From: JAWCQZ01 sp038869515 [NCBI: Halobacteria archaeon]
GTDB lineage: Archaea > Halobacteriota > Syntropharchaeia > JACQPP01
Reading direction: 5' to 3'
DNA: 64,000 nt
Assembly (NCBI GenBank): GCA_038869515.1
Contig: JAWCQZ010000002.1
Span: 235,837 to 299,836 of the forward strand
Within the stretch, counting starts at the first letter, position 1; each line of letters opens with the position of its first letter. Shown one piece after another: positions 51,327-60,131 of this stretch. Under the pieces are notes generated by a model that was given only the letters and a program-made list of their open reading frames with translations, did not search any database and was not told the DNA's origin. Both the position numbers and the translations under genes were made by a program.

Positions 51327-51919
51327 ATGATGTAGAGCAGGTCCGCGCTGGTGACGAAGGCGTAGAGGGCGAGCCCGAAGAAGACGTAGAGGAGAGCAAC
51401 TGCCGTGCCCACTGCCATGGAGCGCCTCGGGGAGAGGCGATACATCTCCTCCGCGATGAGCCGGGAGGTGTGGGAGACCATGGCGAGGACGATGATGATG
51501 ACGGCCACGCCATGGAGGTAGCGCACCCGCTCGTCGAAGAAGTAGTCGTAGAAGAGGTCCGGGCTCAGCAACTGGATGGGGACATAGGCGACCAGGAAGA
51601 AGACCACCACCGGCAGCCAGGTCAGGGGCGCGGCCCAGAGGCTCTCGCCGAGGGCGACCTTCGCCCCCGCGAGCCGCAGGGCGACCCAGAAGACCCCCGC
51701 CTGGAGCAGGAGGACGGCCAGGGCCCCGACCGCGGCGGGCCCGAAGTGGGGGATGGAGAGGAGTTGGGAGTAGAAGAGGCTCGTGTGGACGCCGAGGAAG
51801 AGGACCACCCACCCCAGGGGCTCCAGCCGGGCCCAGCCCGCGGGGGGCCGGACCTCCCGGAAGGCATCCCGCCCCCTCCAGAGGTAGCGGAGGGCGGGGA
51901 GGTCGAGGAGCCCCTTCAC
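51323..51919 (-). CDS. Membrane protein (Yip1-like), GTG start next to a palindrome
   Basis: A 198-residue protein with about five hydrophobic segments and a short N-terminal amphipathic start (VKGLLDLPALRYLWRGRDAF), like the protein at 16225. I chose GTG 51919 because it is the first start of the conserved frame; it sits one base from the 27-bp palindrome. It ends overlapping the PHP gene start by 4 bp. Function is unknown. Confidence 0.58.
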   Translation of the reverse strand: MKGLLDLPALRYLWRGRDAFREVRPPAGWARLEPLGWVVLFLGVHTSLFYSQLLSIPHFGPAAVGALAVLLLQAGVFWVALRLAGAKVALGESLWAAPLTWLPVVVFFLVAYVPIQLLSPDLFYDYFFDERVRYLHGVAVIIIVLAMVSHTSRLIAEEMYRLSPRRSMAVGTAVALLYVFFGLALYAFVTSADLLYII

Positions 51920-51946
51920 AAGAATTTTCGCTGCGCGAAAATTCTT
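51920..51946. repeat. 27-bp perfect palindrome, copy B
   Basis: Identical to 43456-43482. It ends directly against GTG 51919 of the membrane-protein gene on the minus strand. Confidence 0.85.
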
Positions 51947-51962
51947 AAAAGGCCCGCCGGCG

Positions 51963-51990
51963 GACGCCCCGGGCTTCAGGCCGGGGCGTC
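51963..51990. repeat. 10-bp perfect inverted repeat
   Basis: GACGCCCCGG (51963-51972), an 8-nt loop, then CCGGGGCGTC (51981-51990). It lies between two other palindromes. Confidence 0.75.
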
Positions 51991-51991
51991 G

Positions 51992-52026
51992 CAGAACTCG
52001 CGCTCGCTGCGCTCGCGCGAGTTCTG
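51992..52026. repeat. 12-bp perfect hairpin abutting the metG stop
   Basis: CAGAACTCGCGC (51992-52003), an 11-nt loop, then GCGCGAGTTCTG (52015-52026). The metG stop codon begins at the next base on the minus strand, so it can form in the metG 3' untranslated end. Confidence 0.75.
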
Positions 52027-53676
52027 TCACTCCCCCTTGCCCCCCTTCCCGGCGGCCTCGGCGAGACGCTGCCGGAGGACGTCCTCCAGCCGCTCGACGT
52101 GGTGGTCCTCCAGCCGGGAGAAGAGGGGCGCGGGGATGCCCATCGGCCGCCCCGCGGGGACCTCCTCGTCCATCTCCTCCAGCGGGATGGTGTGGACGTC
52201 CCCCTCCAGTTTCAACTGGGACCACACCTCGGCCATTTTGGAGGGCATGACCGGCTCGAAGAGGATGCTCAGCGCCTTGCACAACTGGAGGCCGTTCTTC
52301 ACCACGCTCCCCGCCTCGTTCCGGTCCTCCTTGAGGAGGTGCCACGGCTCCCTGGACTGGAAGTAGTTGTTCCCGAAGGTCGCGAGGCCCATCGCGGCGT
52401 CGGTCATCTTCTTGAACTCGAACTGGCGCAGCCCCTCCAGGAAGTTGCGGCGGGTGTCGGCGATGCGGTTGGAGACCGTGCGCTCGATCTCGCCCGGGGG
52501 GATGCGGCCGAAGTTCTTCCAGGCGAAGGACTGGATGCGGTAGAGGAAGTTGCCGAGGATGGCGACCAGTTCGTTGTTCACCTTCTCCTGGAAGAGGCGC
52601 CACGAGAAGTCGAGCTCCCGGGTGTGGCTCGTCGTCGCGGCGATGTAGTAGCGGAGCAGGTCGGGGTGGAGGTTCTGCTTCAGGTAGTCCTCCTCGACCC
52701 AGACCACGTAGCCCCGGCTCTTGGAGAACTTGTTGCCGTCGATGGTGAGCATCCCGGACGCGGCCACCGCCATGGGCAGGGTGAGCCCCGCCCCCTTCAG
52801 CAGCGCGGGCCAGAAGATGCAGTGGTGGTAGACGATGTCGGAGCCGATGAAGTGGACGATGCGGGAGGGGTTCTTCCAGATCTTTTCCCACCCGGGGGTG
52901 AACGAGACGTAGCCGATGGGCGCGTCCACCCAGACGTAGACCGTGAGGTCCGACCCGGGGAACTTGACGCCCCACTCGAGGTTCCGGGTGATGCACCAGT
53001 CGCGCAATTCCCGCGCCACCCACTCCTTGGCGTAGTTGCGGGCGTTGGCGGTGCCTCCGAGGTCTTCGAGGTAGTCGAGCAGGAACTCCTTGAAGGCGGA
53101 GAGCTTGAAGAAGTGGTGCTCCTGGGCCCTGTTCTGGGCCGCCGAGCCGCAGGTGCGGCACTTGGGCTTCTTGATCTCCCCGGGCTCCAGGTGGCGCTTG
53201 CACCCCTGGTCGCACTCGTCGCCCCGCGCCTGCGCCCCGCAGTGGGGGCAGATCCCCTCCACGTAGCGGTCGGGGAGGAACCGCTTGCATTTCGGGCAGT
53301 AGGCCATCTCGACGGTCCTGGGGTAGATATGGCCCGCCGACTGCAGGGCCGTGACGATCTCCCGGGTCCGCTCGTGATTCGCCGGGTCGTCGGTAGAGCC
53401 GTAGACGTCGAAGGAGATGGAGAGGGCCTTGAAGACCTCCTGGAAGTGCTTGTGGCAGGTCTCGACGAGCGCCTTCGGAGTCGTTTTCTGCTCCTCCGCG
53501 TTCACCACGATGGGGGTGCCGTGGGTGTCGGAGCCGCAGACGAAGAGGGGCTTCTCCCTCAGGTGGCGCAGGGTCCGCACGTAGAGGTCTCCGGGGATGT
53601 AGGTCCGGAGGTGGCCCAGGTGGCAGGGGCCGTTGGCGTAAGGGAGTCCGCAGGTGACGAGAATCGGGTCGCTCAT
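52027..53676 (-). CDS. metG: Methionyl-tRNA synthetase
   Basis: A 549-residue class I synthetase. [16 protein letters not shown] holds the HIGH motif, [11 protein letters not shown] the KMSKS motif, and zinc-binding cysteines occur ([20 protein letters not shown]). The C-terminal tRNA-binding extension found in many bacteria is absent, as in the short archaeal form. ATG 53676 starts the conserved [16 protein letters not shown]. Confidence 0.95.
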   Translation of the reverse strand: MSDPILVTCGLPYANGPCHLGHLRTYIPGDLYVRTLRHLREKPLFVCGSDTHGTPIVVNAEEQKTTPKALVETCHKHFQEVFKALSISFDVYGSTDDPANHERTREIVTALQSAGHIYPRTVEMAYCPKCKRFLPDRYVEGICPHCGAQARGDECDQGCKRHLEPGEIKKPKCRTCGSAAQNRAQEHHFFKLSAFKEFLLDYLEDLGGTANARNYAKEWVARELRDWCITRNLEWGVKFPGSDLTVYVWVDAPIGYVSFTPGWEKIWKNPSRIVHFIGSDIVYHHCIFWPALLKGAGLTLPMAVAASGMLTIDGNKFSKSRGYVVWVEEDYLKQNLHPDLLRYYIAATTSHTRELDFSWRLFQEKVNNELVAILGNFLYRIQSFAWKNFGRIPPGEIERTVSNRIADTRRNFLEGLRQFEFKKMTDAAMGLATFGNNYFQSREPWHLLKEDRNEAGSVVKNGLQLCKALSILFEPVMPSKMAEVWSQLKLEGDVHTIPLEEMDEEVPAGRPMGIPAPLFSRLEDHHVERLEDVLRQRLAEAAGKGGKGE

Positions 53677-53772
53677 CGGGCCCTGTCTTGGAGGGTCGCG
53701 GGCCGCATGGGGTCAGGAGCGCTCGTTCATTCTTGAAAACGGTCCCGTCGCGCGCGGCTCCCCTGCTTCGAC

Positions 53773-53961
53773 TCAGCCCTTCGTCCGCTTGCCCACGGAG
53801 AGGGGCCCGATGGTCAACTTCCCGCTGAACGAGAACTTCCGGTCGCCGATGACGATGCCCACGTCGTCCAACTGCAGGTTCAGGACGCTCCGGGTCCCGA
53901 GGATGCGCTCGATGAGGTCGCCGAACTCGTCTCTCGGTTGCGCTTTCTTCTTCGCGGCCAT
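53773..53961 (-). CDS. Conserved small protein, unknown
   Basis: A 62-residue protein with a basic N-terminus (AAKKKAQPRDEF) and a small beta-rich core (LNLQLDDVGIVIGDRKFSFSGKLTIGPL). No family is recognised. A TATA-like box 25 bp upstream supports expression. Confidence 0.6.
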   Translation of the reverse strand: MAAKKKAQPRDEFGDLIERILGTRSVLNLQLDDVGIVIGDRKFSFSGKLTIGPLSVGKRTKG

Positions 53962-53980
53962 GGCCCGTCTCTATAGTCCG

Positions 53981-53990
53981 GCTTAAAAAC
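53981..53990 (-). promoter_or_regulatory. TATA-like box
   Basis: GTTTTTAAGC on the minus strand, about 25 bp before ATG 53961. Confidence 0.5.
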
Positions 53991-54070
53991 CCTTCGCAGT
54001 TCCCCGGCCCGAAACGCGCGGTGAAACCGCGGCTCGCCGATGCCGTTTTCTGCCGCGGGGCGGGCCGATA

Positions 54071-54080
54071 AACCTATATC
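54071..54080 (+). promoter_or_regulatory. TATA-like box for cofG
   Basis: AACCTATATC, about 25 bp before ATG 54101; implies a leaderless transcript. Confidence 0.55.
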
Positions 54081-54100
54081 TGAAGCACGAAGGACCCTGG

Positions 54101-55153
54101 ATGGCCCTTCCGCCCTGCGTGACCTTCTCCAAGAACCTCTTCCTGCCCGCCACCATGGTCTGCCGGGACACCTGCGACTACTGCACCTTCCGGCAGGACC
54201 CGCGGACCGGCCTGCTGATGGAGCCCGCGGAGGCGGAGGCGGTCCTGCGCGACCCCGGCGGGGCGACCGAGGCGCTCTTCGTCACCGGGCAGAGCCCCGA
54301 GAACCACCCCGCTTTCCGGGAGCGCCTGCGCTCCCTCGGGCACGAGAGTCTGGTGGATTACGTCGCGGAGTTGTGCGAGCGCGCGCTCGCCCTCGGCCTC
54401 CTGCCCCACTCCAACCTCGGGGTGCTGGAGGAGGGCGAGATGGCGCGGCTCGCCGAGGTCAACGCCTCGATGGGCCTCATGCTGGAGTGCGTCGAGCCCC
54501 TCCCGGTACACCGGCGCGCCCCGAGCAAGAGCCCGGCGGAACGGCTGCGGACCATCGAACTCGCGGGCCGCCTCCGCGTGCCCTTCACCACCGGCATCCT
54601 CGTCGGCATCGGGGAGACGCGCGAGCAGCGCATCCGGAGCCTTGAAGCCATCGCCGCCCTCCACCGGAGATTCGGCCACATCCAGGAGGTCATCGTCCAG
54701 CCCTTCCACCCGAAGCCGGGGACCGAGATGGCGGGCCACCCCCCCGCGCCCCTCGACGCGGTGGCCGACGCCGTGGCCGAGGCGCGGCGCATCCTGCCGC
54801 CCGAGGTTGCGGTCCAGATTCCGCCCAACCTCGCGCCCGTCGAGATGGTGAGGCACGGGGCGAACGACCTCGGCGGCATCTCGACGAGGACCATTGACTA
54901 CATCAGCCCCGAGGCCCCGTGGCCCGCAGAGGAGGAGTTGCGGCGCGCCCTCGCGCCCGTGCCCCTGCGGGAGCGGCTCTGCATCTACCCGAGGTATGTG
55001 AAGGTGGGGTGGTACAGCGACACGGTGGCGGCCGTGGTGGAGGGGCTGGCGGACGGGGAGGGGTTCCGGAGGAAGGATGAAGGCGGAAGGATGAAGGCGG
55101 AAGGCGAGGCTTCATCCTTCATCCCTCATCCTTCATCCTTTATCCATGGCTAG
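54101..55153 (+). CDS. cofG: FO synthase subunit 1 (F420 biosynthesis)
   Basis: A 350-residue radical SAM enzyme. CRDTCDYCTFRQ gives the CxxxCxxC cluster motif and the family sequence LFVTGQSPE follows. With CofH it makes the deazaflavin FO from a ribityl-pyrimidine and tyrosine. The last 25 residues are encoded by a simple repeat of GGATGAAGG-type units that folds back on CTTCATCC units (55073-55143), so the C-terminus is a low-complexity addition. It overlaps cofH by 8 bp. Confidence 0.92.
   Translation: MALPPCVTFSKNLFLPATMVCRDTCDYCTFRQDPRTGLLMEPAEAEAVLRDPGGATEALFVTGQSPENHPAFRERLRSLGHESLVDYVAELCERALALGLLPHSNLGVLEEGEMARLAEVNASMGLMLECVEPLPVHRRAPSKSPAERLRTIELAGRLRVPFTTGILVGIGETREQRIRSLEAIAALHRRFGHIQEVIVQPFHPKPGTEMAGHPPAPLDAVADAVAEARRILPPEVAVQIPPNLAPVEMVRHGANDLGGISTRTIDYISPEAPWPAEEELRRALAPVPLRERLCIYPRYVKVGWYSDTVAAVVEGLADGEGFRRKDEGGRMKAEGEASSFIPHPSSFIHG
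55073..55145 (+). repeat. Simple repeat and hairpin at the cofG 3' end
   Basis: Units of AAGGATGAAGG are followed, after a CGAGG spacer, by CTTCATCCTTCATCC units that can pair with them. The stem is inside the coding sequence and ends at the cofH start. Confidence 0.65.
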
Positions 55154-56312
55154 CCAGCTCTCCCCCCGCCCGCGTCCTCTCCCCGCCCCCTCCGGCTGGG
55201 CCGACGAGGTCGCCGACCGCGCCCGCCGCGGCGAAGCGACAAAGGAGGACGGACTCCTCCTCGCCCGGCACCCCGGGGTGCTCATTCCGCTCGCCGACTC
55301 CCTCCGCCGCGAGGCGGTGGGGGACACGGTGACCTACGTCGTGAACCGGAACCTCAACTTCACCAACATGTGCATCGGCTCCTGCTCCTTCTGCGCCTTC
55401 TCCCGGGAGGACCCCTACTTCCGGAGCGACGAGGAGATGCGCCTGCGGGTCCGGGAGGCGGTGGACTACGGCGCCACCGAAATCTGCATGCAGGCGGGCC
55501 TCTTCCCGAACTTCACCTTCGAGGACTACGCCCGCCGCCTCGACGTCATCAAGGAGACCGCGCCGAAAATCCACGTCCACGCCTTCTCCCCCGAGGAGGT
55601 GCGCCACATGTGCCACAACTCGAAGATGCACCCGGAGGACGCCCTGCGCGGGCTGAAGGAGCGCGGCCTCGGGTCGGTCCCCGGCACCGCCGCCGAAATC
55701 TTCGCGCCCCGGGTCCGGAAAATCATCTGCCCCGGGAAACTGACAGCCGACGACTGGGAAGCGATCATCGTGGCCGCCCACCGGGTCGGCGTCCCGACGA
55801 CCTCCACCATGATGTACGGCCACGCGGAGACGTGGGAGGAGCGGGTGGAGCACATCCTCCGCATCCGCGACATCCAGAGGCGCACCGGCGGCTTCACCGA
55901 GTTCGTCCCCCTTCCGTTCCTCGACCGGAACAGCCCCCTCGCCGACCTGGGCTACCGGAGCCCCGACCTCGACACCAACCTCCGGGTCCACGCCCTCTCC
56001 CGCGTCCTGCTCCACGGCCACGTCAAGAACATCCAGGCCTCCTGGGTGAAGATGGGGCCGGAGGGGGCGAGGGCGATGCTGGCGGCGGGGTGCAACGACC
56101 TGGGCGGGACCCTCATGGAGGAGAACATCTCCCGCTCGGCGGGGAGCCCGTGGGGGGTCGTCTTCCACCCCTGGCAGTTCGAGGCGCTCATCCGGGAGGC
56201 GGGCCGGGAGCCCCGGGAGAGGACCACGCTCTACGGAAGGGTGGAGCGTGAGGCGCCGCTCCGGGGCCCCCCGCCGACTCTCCGCCCCCGAATTCACACT
56301 CCCCCGGATTGA
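55146..56312 (+). CDS. cofH: FO synthase subunit 2 (F420 biosynthesis)
   Basis: A 388-residue radical SAM enzyme with CIGSCSFCAFSRE as cluster motif and the family sequences ATEICMQAGLFP, HVHAFSPEEV and GTAAEIFAPRVR. It partners CofG. The N-terminal 40 residues and a Pro-rich C-terminal end are less conserved. The ATG overlaps the cofG stop. Confidence 0.93.
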   Translation: MASQLSPRPRPLPAPSGWADEVADRARRGEATKEDGLLLARHPGVLIPLADSLRREAVGDTVTYVVNRNLNFTNMCIGSCSFCAFSREDPYFRSDEEMRLRVREAVDYGATEICMQAGLFPNFTFEDYARRLDVIKETAPKIHVHAFSPEEVRHMCHNSKMHPEDALRGLKERGLGSVPGTAAEIFAPRVRKIICPGKLTADDWEAIIVAAHRVGVPTTSTMMYGHAETWEERVEHILRIRDIQRRTGGFTEFVPLPFLDRNSPLADLGYRSPDLDTNLRVHALSRVLLHGHVKNIQASWVKMGPEGARAMLAAGCNDLGGTLMEENISRSAGSPWGVVFHPWQFEALIREAGREPRERTTLYGRVEREAPLRGPPPTLRPRIHTPPD

Positions 56313-56379
56313 AATCGCGGAATAATCTGCCCGAAGAGCGGGAATAGGAATCGAAATCAGTAATTGACTCTTCGGAGAA

Positions 56380-56389
56380 CTTTTTATGG
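56380..56389 (+). promoter_or_regulatory. TATA box for the PadR-like gene
   Basis: CTTTTTATGG, centred about 27 bp before ATG 56411. Confidence 0.6.
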
Positions 56390-56410
56390 CTGCCCGCCCC
56401 CCCGCGCCTC

Positions 56411-56794
56411 ATGGGTGGCGGTCAGGGTCAATCGTTGAAGAATGGGGCGGCCACCCTCTCCCGGGAGCACTCCCTCAACGGCCTCTTCGCCTCCCAGGTG
56501 AAGGGCAACCTCCCGACAATCGTCGTCGCCTACATCCTCGAAGGGCCCCGGACCGGCCGCGAACTCATGGACGACATCTTCAAGGACACGGGGGTCCGGC
56601 TGAGCCCCGGGCGGGTCTATCCCCTCCTCCGCTCCCTGGAGAAGCGGAGCCTCCTCGTCTCCCAGGAGGGGGCGCGGCAGGTGGTCTACCGCGCCTTCAA
56701 CCGGGGGCAGGCCGAGGAGATGCTCCGGAGGGAGTTGGAGGCGTGCGCGAAGATGCACGACCTCTGCAAGAGACTGGCGAGGATTCGGGGGTAG
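56411..56794 (+). CDS. PadR-family winged-helix regulator
   Basis: A 127-residue regulator. After a 25-residue leader comes the PadR winged helix: TIVVAYILEGPRTGRELMDDIF, then LSPGRVYPLLRSLEKRSLL, then ARQVVYRAFNRGQAEEM. These dimers often repress genes for membrane proteins or stress. Target genes are unknown. Confidence 0.82.
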   Translation: MGGGQGQSLKNGAATLSREHSLNGLFASQVKGNLPTIVVAYILEGPRTGRELMDDIFKDTGVRLSPGRVYPLLRSLEKRSLLVSQEGARQVVYRAFNRGQAEEMLRRELEACAKMHDLCKRLARIRG

Positions 56795-56892
56795 GACCCC
56801 CTGGACCCCGTCGCCGCTCGCAGCCCCCCTGAAACCGGTTTCAGGCGGTTTCCGGCCAAGGGCCATGGCCCCCTTCATCACCGGGGGGGGCG

Positions 56893-57150
56893 ATGGCCTC
56901 CCCGAACCACCTCCCGGCCGCCGCCGTCGAGGACCGGGAGAGGAACGGCGTCCTCCCCGCCCAGGGGCTCAATCTTCTCCGGGAGGGCTCCCGGGTCAGC
57001 GACATCGCCCGGCGCTTCCGGGTCTCGCGGACCAGCATCTCCCGCTCCCTCGGCAACATCCGGCTGAAGGTGAAGCACGACCCGGTTTCCGAGCCATTCC
57101 CGCTTCCGCTCCGGCCCGTCATCCTTTCAACATCCTGCTTCCGTGGCTCA
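56893..57150 (+). pseudogene. Helix-turn-helix fragment without its own stop codon before tldD
   Basis: From ATG 56893 the frame encodes about 75 residues with a clear helix-turn-helix (REGSRVSDIARRFRVSRTSIS). The frame then stays open far into tldD in the wrong phase, so its true end is not seen. A run of eight G lies just upstream of the ATG. It may be a broken regulator whose 3' end was lost. I set the end only approximately. Confidence 0.35.
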
Positions 57151-57154
57151 CTCC

Positions 57155-58579
57155 ATGGAGGACATCCTGCGCTCCGCCCTCGCCCGCGGCTCCGGACTCG
57201 GCGCCAAGTTCCTGGACATCCGTTTGGAGAGAGGCCCGTCCACCTCCGTCACCGCCGAGGACGGGAACGTGAAGGACCTCACGCGCTCGACGACCTTCGG
57301 CGCCGGGGTCCGCGCCCTGGCGGGGGGCTCGTGGGGCTTCGCGGCGGTAACCCTCGACGAAAGGGGCGCCGCCCGGGCCCTCCGGGGCGCCGTGGAGCGC
57401 GCTGTCCGGCTCGCGAAAGCCAATCGTCGCGACAGGGTGAAACTGGCGGAGGAGCGCGCCGCGCGGGCCGACTTCGAGTTCCCCCACCGGGAGAACTCCG
57501 AGGAGGTCCCCCTCGACGATCGGGTGGAACTGGTGAAGGAGGCCTCCCGGGCCGCGAAGGAGCACCCCTCGGTGGTCCGGGGACTCGCATTCCTCGCGAC
57601 GGAAGACCTGGAGCGGTGGTACGCTTCGAGCGATGGGGCTCTCGTCCGGCAGCGGCGGGTCTTCTGCGGCGCGCTCGCAGGGGCCGTGGCGAAGCGCGGG
57701 CCCACGGTCGAGTTCATGCACCGGACCGACGGGGGCTTCGCCGGCTTCGAGCGCATCCGGCAGTGGGACCTCGTGGAGCAGGGGGCCGAGGCGGCCCGCA
57801 AGGCGGCCCTCTTCGCCGGGGCGCGCGCCGCGCCCGCGACGAGGACGCGGGTCGTCCTCGACCCCGAGTTCGTCGCGCTGGTCGTCCACGAGGTGATGGG
57901 CCACCCCTCGGAGGCCGACCGGGTCCTCGGGCGCGAGTCGGCCTGGGCCGGGAGGGCGTGGTGGGCGGACAAGGTCGGCCGGCACCTCTTCTCCCCGCAG
58001 GTCACCGTGGTCTCCGACGCGACCCTCGGCGGGGGCCACGCGGGCTCCTATCCCTTCGATGACGAGGGGGTCCCGGGGAAGCGGGTGGTCCACGTCGAGC
58101 GAGGGGTTCTGAAAGGGTTCCTCCACTCCCGCGAGACTGCGGCCCTCACCGGTGCGGAGGCGAGCGGCGCGATGCGCGCCACCGGCTACGGCTTCGCCCC
58201 CCTCATCCGCATGACCAACACCTTCCTGGAGCCAGGCGACTGGGAGGCCGACGAAATCATCCGCGACACGAAATCGGGAATCTACCTCGCCGGCAACAAG
58301 GTCCCCTCGGTGGACGCCCTCCGCTACCACTTCCAGATTTCGGCGTGGGAGGCCTATGAAATCAGGAACGGCGAAATCGGCCGCCCCCTGCGCGGGGCGA
58401 TCCTGCGCGCCAACACGAAGGAGTTCTTCTCATCGGTGGACGCGGCGGGCCGGGACTTCAAGATGACCCAGATCATCTACCCCGCCTGCGGGAAGGGGGA
58501 CCCGATGCAGTCCATGTACGTGGGGAACGGGGGGCCCACCGTCCGCGGGGAGGGGATGGTGGTGGGGCCGGGGAGATGA
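57155..58579 (+). CDS. tldD: TldD/PmbA-family metalloprotease, TldD-like subunit
   Basis: A 474-residue protein. The zinc site VVHEVMGHPSEADRV (HExxxH) lies near residue 245, with GGG and a conserved Cys-containing C-terminal end (YPACGKGDPMQSMYVGNGGP). With TldE it forms the TldD/E peptidase that degrades unfolded peptides or matures modified peptides. GTG 57143 is an alternative start. The stop overlaps a tiny reading frame (ATGA) before tldE. Confidence 0.92.
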   Translation: MEDILRSALARGSGLGAKFLDIRLERGPSTSVTAEDGNVKDLTRSTTFGAGVRALAGGSWGFAAVTLDERGAARALRGAVERAVRLAKANRRDRVKLAEERAARADFEFPHRENSEEVPLDDRVELVKEASRAAKEHPSVVRGLAFLATEDLERWYASSDGALVRQRRVFCGALAGAVAKRGPTVEFMHRTDGGFAGFERIRQWDLVEQGAEAARKAALFAGARAAPATRTRVVLDPEFVALVVHEVMGHPSEADRVLGRESAWAGRAWWADKVGRHLFSPQVTVVSDATLGGGHAGSYPFDDEGVPGKRVVHVERGVLKGFLHSRETAALTGAEASGAMRATGYGFAPLIRMTNTFLEPGDWEADEIIRDTKSGIYLAGNKVPSVDALRYHFQISAWEAYEIRNGEIGRPLRGAILRANTKEFFSSVDAAGRDFKMTQIIYPACGKGDPMQSMYVGNGGPTVRGEGMVVGPGR

Positions 58580-58755
58580 TTCTCGTCACCGGCGGCTCCG
58601 GCTTCATGGGCCGCGCCCTCCTCCCCCTCCTCGCCCGGCGGGAGCGAGGGCTGGAGCCGGTCTCCCTCCGCATCCGGATGGTGCTCGGGTCCGGCTTCTA
58701 CCATGAGAAGTCGGTCCTCGCCCTCCTCCGGCTCGCGTTCGGGAGGTGGGCATGA
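58576..58755 (+). pseudogene. Epimerase-like mini-frame between tldD and tldE
   Basis: A 59-residue frame overlapping both neighbours by ATGA. It begins ILVTGGSGFMGRALLPLLARRE, the NAD(P)-binding start of an epimerase/SDR, and continues RIRMVLGSGFYHEKSV, which looks like a distant internal part of such an enzyme. A large internal deletion of an epimerase gene is the likely origin. The translation overlaps suggest it may still be translated. Confidence 0.55.
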
Positions 58756-60131
58756 CCGCCACCGTCGTCGAACGGTTGTCGGAGCTCTGCCGCGCCCGCA
58801 AGCCCGACCAGTGGGAGGCCTACGCCTCGCGCAACCGCGTCCTCACCGTCCGGTGGGCGACGAGCCGCATCCTGGAGGCGAAGGAGTCGCTCATCTCGGG
58901 CCACTCCGTCCGCATCGTCAAGAAAAAATCGGTCGGCTTCTCGGCCGCTGACGGGGCCTCGGACCCCGCAGCGACCGTCGAGGCGGCGTCGGACGCGGCC
59001 GCCCGGAAGCCCCCCGACCCCCGCTTCCGCTCGCTGCCCTCCGGCGGCAAGGCCCGGCCCCTCTCGCGGGACCCCCGCCTCGCCCACCTCTCGCTCGAAG
59101 AGGCGGTGCGACTGGCGGAAGCGACCCTTGAGGCCGCCCTCGGCGGCGGAGCGGATCTCGACGTCGCGGGCTCTCTCAACGCGGTCTCCGAGGAGGTGTG
59201 GATCCGCAACTCCGAGGGCGTGGACGCCCACGAGGCCGGCGCCTTCCTCGTCGAGAGCCTCACCGTCGAGAAGGGAGACGCCCTCTCCGCCCTCGGGACC
59301 GCCGGGGCCCGCCGCCTCTCCGACTTCGACCCGGTCCAGCCCGCGCGGGACGCCTTGGAGACCGTCGGCCGCAGCCGGAGGGTCTCCCGGGCCCCGCCCG
59401 GCAGGGCCACCGTCCTCTTCACCCCCGACGCCATGGCCGAAATCCTCGAGCAGGAGCTGTCCGCTGGCGTGAACGGCCAAGCCTACGAATACGGCATCTC
59501 GTTTTTCATCGGCAAATTGGGGAAGCGGGTCGCGGAGCCGGGATTCACCCTCACCGACGACAACCGCCACCCCGGGGGGGTCGCATCGAAGGCGGTGGAC
59601 GACGAGGGGGTCCCGGCGAAGCCCCTGCGGTTGATTGACCGCGGGCGGCTCACGGGACTCGTGCTCGACTCCTACTACAGGGAGTGTTTGCGCCGGAAGG
59701 GGCTGAAGAGCCTGGCCGGGGGGAGAGGTTTTCGCTTCGGCACCGTCCCGGGCCGGAGCCACGCGGCGACGCCCTCGCCCTCCGCGACCAACATGGTCGT
59801 GTCGCCGGGCGATTGGAGCGCGGAGGAGTTGGTGGAGGAGACGCGCCGCGGTCTCCTGGTGGGCCGCCTCTGGTACACCTACCTTGTGAACCCCGCCGCC
59901 GGGGATTTCGCCACCACGAATCGCGGGGCGACTTTTCTCATCAAGGACGGCGAAATCGGCCCCGCCGTCAAGCCGAGCACCTTCCGCATCCAGGACAACA
60001 TCCTCCGGTGGCTCGGAGCTCTCCGGGGGCTCTCCAGGGAGCGGAAGCAGTCCTCAATCTGGGCGGGGGTGTCGTCCTGCATCTCGCCGTGGGCGAGGGT
60101 GGAGGGGGTGCCGGTTACGAGGTACAAATAA
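58752..60131 (+). CDS. tldE: TldD/PmbA-family protein, TldE-like subunit
   Basis: A 459-residue non-catalytic partner of TldD. It shows the family's N-terminal domain and the segment EGVDAHEAGAFLVESLT, with C-terminal PSPSATNMVVSPGD. The HExxxH zinc site is absent, as expected for TldE. ATG 58752 overlaps the mini-frame stop. Its last 17 bp overlap the minus-strand surface-protein fragment. Confidence 0.88.
   Translation: MTATVVERLSELCRARKPDQWEAYASRNRVLTVRWATSRILEAKESLISGHSVRIVKKKSVGFSAADGASDPAATVEAASDAAARKPPDPRFRSLPSGGKARPLSRDPRLAHLSLEEAVRLAEATLEAALGGGADLDVAGSLNAVSEEVWIRNSEGVDAHEAGAFLVESLTVEKGDALSALGTAGARRLSDFDPVQPARDALETVGRSRRVSRAPPGRATVLFTPDAMAEILEQELSAGVNGQAYEYGISFFIGKLGKRVAEPGFTLTDDNRHPGGVASKAVDDEGVPAKPLRLIDRGRLTGLVLDSYYRECLRRKGLKSLAGGRGFRFGTVPGRSHAATPSPSATNMVVSPGDWSAEELVEETRRGLLVGRLWYTYLVNPAAGDFATTNRGATFLIKDGEIGPAVKPSTFRIQDNILRWLGALRGLSRERKQSSIWAGVSSCISPWARVEGVPVTRYK

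Noticed and set aside
50401-51513. 370-residue minus-strand frame overlapping the PHP gene
   Set aside because: The PHP frame has a signal peptide and metal-site motifs; this frame is low-complexity.
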